This document shows positions 7,588-9,439 of a DNA stretch of 9,439 nt, one piece after another (position 1 is the stretch's first letter; each line of letters starts with the position of its first letter). Source of the DNA: Planctomycetota bacterium (lineage in GTDB: Bacteria; Planctomycetota; Phycisphaerae; Phycisphaerales; SM1A02); the NCBI GenBank assembly GCA_027295365.1, contig JAPULD010000407.1, forward strand, positions 1 through 9,439. Reading direction: 5' to 3'. The notes beneath the pieces are model-generated. The model saw only the letters and a program-made list of their open reading frames with translations, ran no database searches and was not told the DNA's origin. The position numbers and the translations under genes were made by a program.

Positions 7588-8103
7588 TCATCCAAAGAAT
7601 TCCATGGCCTCGTTCCAGCGGTCCTGCGTCTTGAGCAGGTGTTCCACCGCCTCTCGAACCGCCCCGAGCCCGCCCGGCCGGGTGGTTACGAATTCCGCCA
7701 CGTCCCGCACTTCCTTGGCGGCGTCGGCGACGGCTATAGGATAGCCCGCGAGTTTCATAACCGGCAGATCAGGCAGGTCATCGCCAATGAAAGCCGCCTG
7801 CGAGGCCGTCAGGCCCAATCCATTGAGCAGATCCCCAAAATCCGCAACCTTGTCGTGTGATCCCTGATACAGATGCAGGATGCCCAATTCGTCGGCACGA
7901 TGCCTGAGGGCGGCACTGCTGCGCCCCGTGATGATCGCCACCTCGCCCCCCAGCTTGGTCCAGATTCTGAGCCCCAGACCGTCGCGCACGTGAAATCGCT
8001 TGGTCTCATGCCCCAGGTCATCGACGTAGATGCTGCCATCCGTCAACACGCCATCACAGTCAAGGCAGATCAGTTCGACGAGTTCGGCCGGGTTCTCTCG
8101 CAT
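7588..8103 (-). CDS. kdsC: 3-deoxy-D-manno-octulosonate 8-phosphate phosphatase, KdsC-type HAD hydrolase
   Basis: The 171-residue product is the size of KdsC, which removes phosphate from KDO-8-phosphate to release KDO for the LPS inner core. HAD motifs are complete: motif I 'LDCDGVLTDG' with Asp15 and Asp17, motif II 'AIITGRSS' with Thr59, motif III Lys85 ('GSHDK'), and motif IV 'IGDDLPDLPVM' with Asp108/Asp109. 'FHVRDGLGLRIW' (37-48) and the C-terminal tail 'TTRPGGLGAVREAVEHLL' are typical of KdsC, and there is no large cap domain, as in this tetrameric class C0 family. It starts 21 bp after the acetyltransferase stop and ends 6 bp before the Lpt-like gene, matching the known kdsC-lptC association. 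No strong Shine-Dalgarno is visible before ATG 8103. Confidence 0.93.
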   Translation of the reverse strand: MRENPAELVELICLDCDGVLTDGSIYVDDLGHETKRFHVRDGLGLRIWTKLGGEVAIITGRSSAALRHRADELGILHLYQGSHDKVADFGDLLNGLGLTASQAAFIGDDLPDLPVMKLAGYPIAVADAAKEVRDVAEFVTTRPGGLGAVREAVEHLLKTQDRWNEAMEFFG

Positions 8104-8124
8104 TGTGCCGGGCAGTGTAACGAA

Positions 8125-8703
8125 TCAACCGACGTGGCACCTCATGATGGGTCGATTGGGCGAGTGGCGATGGGCCTCCACGAACCCCGCCTTCTCAAAC
8201 GACCCGGGCAGACCCATCCATGCAAAGGCGTCGGGCATGTCACCCTTCCTGGGCAGGACGGGATAACCCTCGATGATCCTGGCTCCTTTGCGCCTGGCGA
8301 ATTTGACAGCCCCTTCGAGAAGAGCTGAGGAAACTCCCCGCCGGCGATATTCCTTCTCGATGAAAAGACAGGTCACCGACCAGACGGGTTGGTCGTCGAT
8401 CGGCTTGAGCACGCGCGAGTTCGAAAGCTGGATGAAGACTTCCCGGGGGGCGATTCCGCACCAGCCGATGGGTGTTCGTCCCAGGTAGGCGAGGACGCCC
8501 GGTTCTTCGCTCCGCTTGACGATGTCGCGAAACCGCCTTCGGTTCTTCGCGCCCTTGCCCGTCTCGAAGTCCTTGCGTTTCAGTCGGGGCGTCATGCACC
8601 AGCACCCGCCGCACGCACCGCGCGAACCGAAGAGGGTGACGAGGTCGTCCCAGCGGTTCGGGGTGAGGGGGCGGATCGTGATTTTGGGTGTTGCTTTTGC
8701 CAT
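8125..8703 (-). CDS. GNAT-family N-acetyltransferase (192 aa from the conserved start)
   Basis: This is a GNAT-fold acetyltransferase. The N-terminal beta strand and helix 'ITIRPLTPNRWDDLVTLF' is followed by a Cys-rich 'RGACGGCWCMTPRL' (29-40; Cys31, Cys34, Cys36), found in one uncharacterised GNAT subgroup. The acetyl-CoA motif is 'VTCLFIEKEYRRRGVSSALL' (110-129), with the R-R-x-G-x-S/A turn at 121-126. A C-terminal 'GLPGSFEKAGFVEA' helix-strand is typical. The acceptor substrate is unknown. The ATG at 8703 is chosen because the family-like sequence begins there. The same frame runs on without a stop to an ATG at 8808 and would add 35 residues, 32 of them from the palindromic element at 8702-8804. 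Neither start has a clear Shine-Dalgarno, so the longer form is possible. The gene lies 21 bp before the KdsC-type gene. Confidence 0.85.
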   Translation of the reverse strand: MAKATPKITIRPLTPNRWDDLVTLFGSRGACGGCWCMTPRLKRKDFETGKGAKNRRRFRDIVKRSEEPGVLAYLGRTPIGWCGIAPREVFIQLSNSRVLKPIDDQPVWSVTCLFIEKEYRRRGVSSALLEGAVKFARRKGARIIEGYPVLPRKGDMPDAFAWMGLPGSFEKAGFVEAHRHSPNRPIMRCHVG

Positions 8704-8804
8704 GTGAAACACGGGTGGCAGGGGTATGCGCTTCGCTTCCCCCTGCTTCTCTTTAGCACACCAGTGGTAAAGAAGAACTTTACCACTGCCACCCGGAATG
8801 TGAA
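8702..8804. repeat. 89-bp palindromic insertion element (REP/MITE-like) flanked by a 7-bp direct repeat
   Basis: ATGTGAA occurs at 8702-8708 and again at 8798-8804. Between them (8709-8797) lies a structured element. Outer inverted repeats are CGGGTGGCAG (8712-8721) and CTGCCACCCG (8786-8795), within 2-3 bp of its ends. Inside are a 7-bp stem, GCAGGGG/CCCCTGC (8718-8724 with 8740-8746), with a small GCG-CTT-CGC hairpin at its tip, and an 11-bp perfect stem (8762-8772 with 8778-8788) with loop AAGAA. The outer and inner stems share bases, so alternative folds compete. No transposase is encoded, so it would be non-autonomous. Terminal inverted repeats plus flanking duplication are what an insertion leaves; genome-wide repetition cannot be seen here. 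Confidence 0.6.
8762..8788. other. 11-bp perfect hairpin with 5-nt loop downstream of the Ntn hydrolase gene
   Basis: CAGTGGTAAAG (8762-8772) and CTTTACCACTG (8778-8788) pair perfectly around AAGAA. On the minus strand it lies about 40 nt beyond the Ntn hydrolase stop and could end or stabilise that transcript. It lacks a following T-run, and it is part of the larger palindromic element. Confidence 0.6.
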
Positions 8805-8826
8805 TCATGAGAGCTCGTATGCCCCA

Positions 8827-9402
8827 CTACGTGGGTTGCTCGACTTCGAGCACGTCGATCTCACCCCCACAGTGCACGTCGAACTGGCAAGCCGTACGCA
8901 CGGCGTACCTGGCGATCTCCGCCGGGTCATCAAGTGCGTCGTACAGGTTGTACAACGCGCCGAGTGCGTATTCGGAGCCTGAGCCGATCGTGTAGTACTG
9001 GTTGAAAGGCGAGACGCACATGTCCGAGGAAACCTTGAAGATGCCATTGGCGTTGGCGAAGAGAAAGGACGAGTCGAGGTCGCCGAACGGGCTTTCTTTG
9101 TTGATCGCCTGATCATTGACGAAGGGATAGGACTCATGCAGATCCTTCCAGAACTGCATGAAGAAGCTGAAGATGGCGGTCTTCGTTGTCAGGTCGGGCA
9201 TTTCATGTCGCGAGACATAGTGGCTCAGAATGTCGTCGTAGACCGCCCACCCCGTGGATCCGAGGATGCTGGAGCCGAAACGATAGATCTTGTCGGTGCG
9301 GCTGTTGGCGGTGGGAGACATCTCGGCCTCCCCGAACGACGAAAGCGTATCGGCGGCCATCACGATCCGGCCATTCTTCTTTACGGCGACGACGATTGAC
9401 AT
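8827..9402 (-). CDS. HslV/20S proteasome beta-like Ntn hydrolase with a serine at the nucleophile position
   Basis: The 191-residue product starts 'MSIVVAVKKNGRIVMAADTL', which lines up with the mature HslV start (TTIVAVRRNGKVVIAGDG). If Met is removed, the nucleophile is Ser rather than Thr. Asp18 (HslV Asp17) and Lys38 in 'RTDKIYRFG' (HslV Lys33, with four extra residues between) complete the usual catalytic set, and 'YTIGSGSEYALGAL' (137-150) is the conserved proteasome-fold 'IGSG' segment. The natural role is presumably a self-compartmentalising peptidase; whether it needs an unfoldase is unknown, and no hslU is adjacent in the window. ATG 9402 is preferred because it puts the nucleophile right after Met. 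ATG 9426 would add eight residues as a propeptide, and the frame stays open to the window edge. Neither start has a clear ribosome binding site. The C-terminal part (151-191) diverges from HslV, so this may be a separate bacterial proteasome-homologue clade. Confidence 0.8.
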   Translation of the reverse strand: MSIVVAVKKNGRIVMAADTLSSFGEAEMSPTANSRTDKIYRFGSSILGSTGWAVYDDILSHYVSRHEMPDLTTKTAIFSFFMQFWKDLHESYPFVNDQAINKESPFGDLDSSFLFANANGIFKVSSDMCVSPFNQYYTIGSGSEYALGALYNLYDALDDPAEIARYAVRTACQFDVHCGGEIDVLEVEQPT

Positions 9403-9439
9403 GGGGGGAGTATAGGGGAAAGGCATCGAGGCATCGAAG

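Noticed and set aside
8823..8835. CCCAC-TAC-GTGGG hairpin at the Ntn hydrolase stop codon
   Set aside because: Only five base pairs with a three-nt loop and no T-run; too weak to call a terminator.
8389..8982. Plus-strand frame of 197 codons across the acetyltransferase, the element and the end of the Ntn hydrolase
   Set aside because: It is antisense to two recognised proteins and shows no domain; its openness reflects composition.
9422..9437. Tandem 8-bp repeat (GGCATCGA twice) at the upstream end of the Ntn hydrolase gene
   Set aside because: Two short copies at the window edge; without the flanking sequence it cannot be told from chance or from the end of a longer repeat.

Overview
The window looks like chromosomal sequence from a Gram-negative, LPS-making bacterium of moderately high GC. 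The best guess is a planctomycete, perhaps class Phycisphaerae. That guess rests on the DUF1570-like protein tail, a coiled-coil protein of a style I associate with this phylum, an HslV-like Ntn hydrolase, and a very long Lpt-type periplasmic protein. No 16S or other marker is present, so the taxonomy is inference. Gene density is high, gaps are short, and no rRNA, tRNA, CRISPR array or complete insertion sequence was seen.

Layout. Positions 1-329 (+) hold the C-terminal end of a probable DUF1570-type protein. It converges on, and overlaps by 12 bp, a minus-strand coiled-coil reading frame (1697 down to 318). That frame is interrupted by one in-frame TAA at 1380-1382, so it reads as a 105-residue and a 345-residue piece. 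Upstream on the minus strand is a BrkB/YihY-family membrane protein with a C-terminal winged-helix-like region (3107-1746). A 141-bp divergent spacer (3108-3248) separates it from a plus-strand RsuA/RluB-family pseudouridine synthase (3249-4241). That gene converges on the next block, and a 10-bp perfect inverted repeat (4228-4267) encloses both stop codons.

The rest (9426 down to 4249) is on the minus strand. In transcription order it holds an HslV/proteasome-beta-like Ntn hydrolase, a GNAT acetyltransferase, a KdsC-type KDO-8-phosphate phosphatase, and a 1110-residue membrane-anchored protein that looks like LptC and LptA/OstA-type domains strung together. The kdsC-lptC-like pair recalls the kdsC-lptC-lptA-lptB order of proteobacteria. 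Here the two periplasmic bridge proteins seem to be replaced by one long polypeptide, and no lptB is visible.

The most unusual DNA is at 8702-8804, between the Ntn hydrolase and the conserved start of the acetyltransferase. An 89-bp, hairpin-rich element with 10-bp near-terminal inverted repeats is flanked by a 7-bp direct repeat, as expected for an insertion with target duplication. The 96-bp addition keeps frame and has no stop, so the acetyltransferase frame reads through it to an upstream ATG. Other points of interest are the split coiled-coil gene, the serine in place of the usual threonine nucleophile in the Ntn hydrolase, and a 9-nt repeat expansion inside the pseudouridine synthase.
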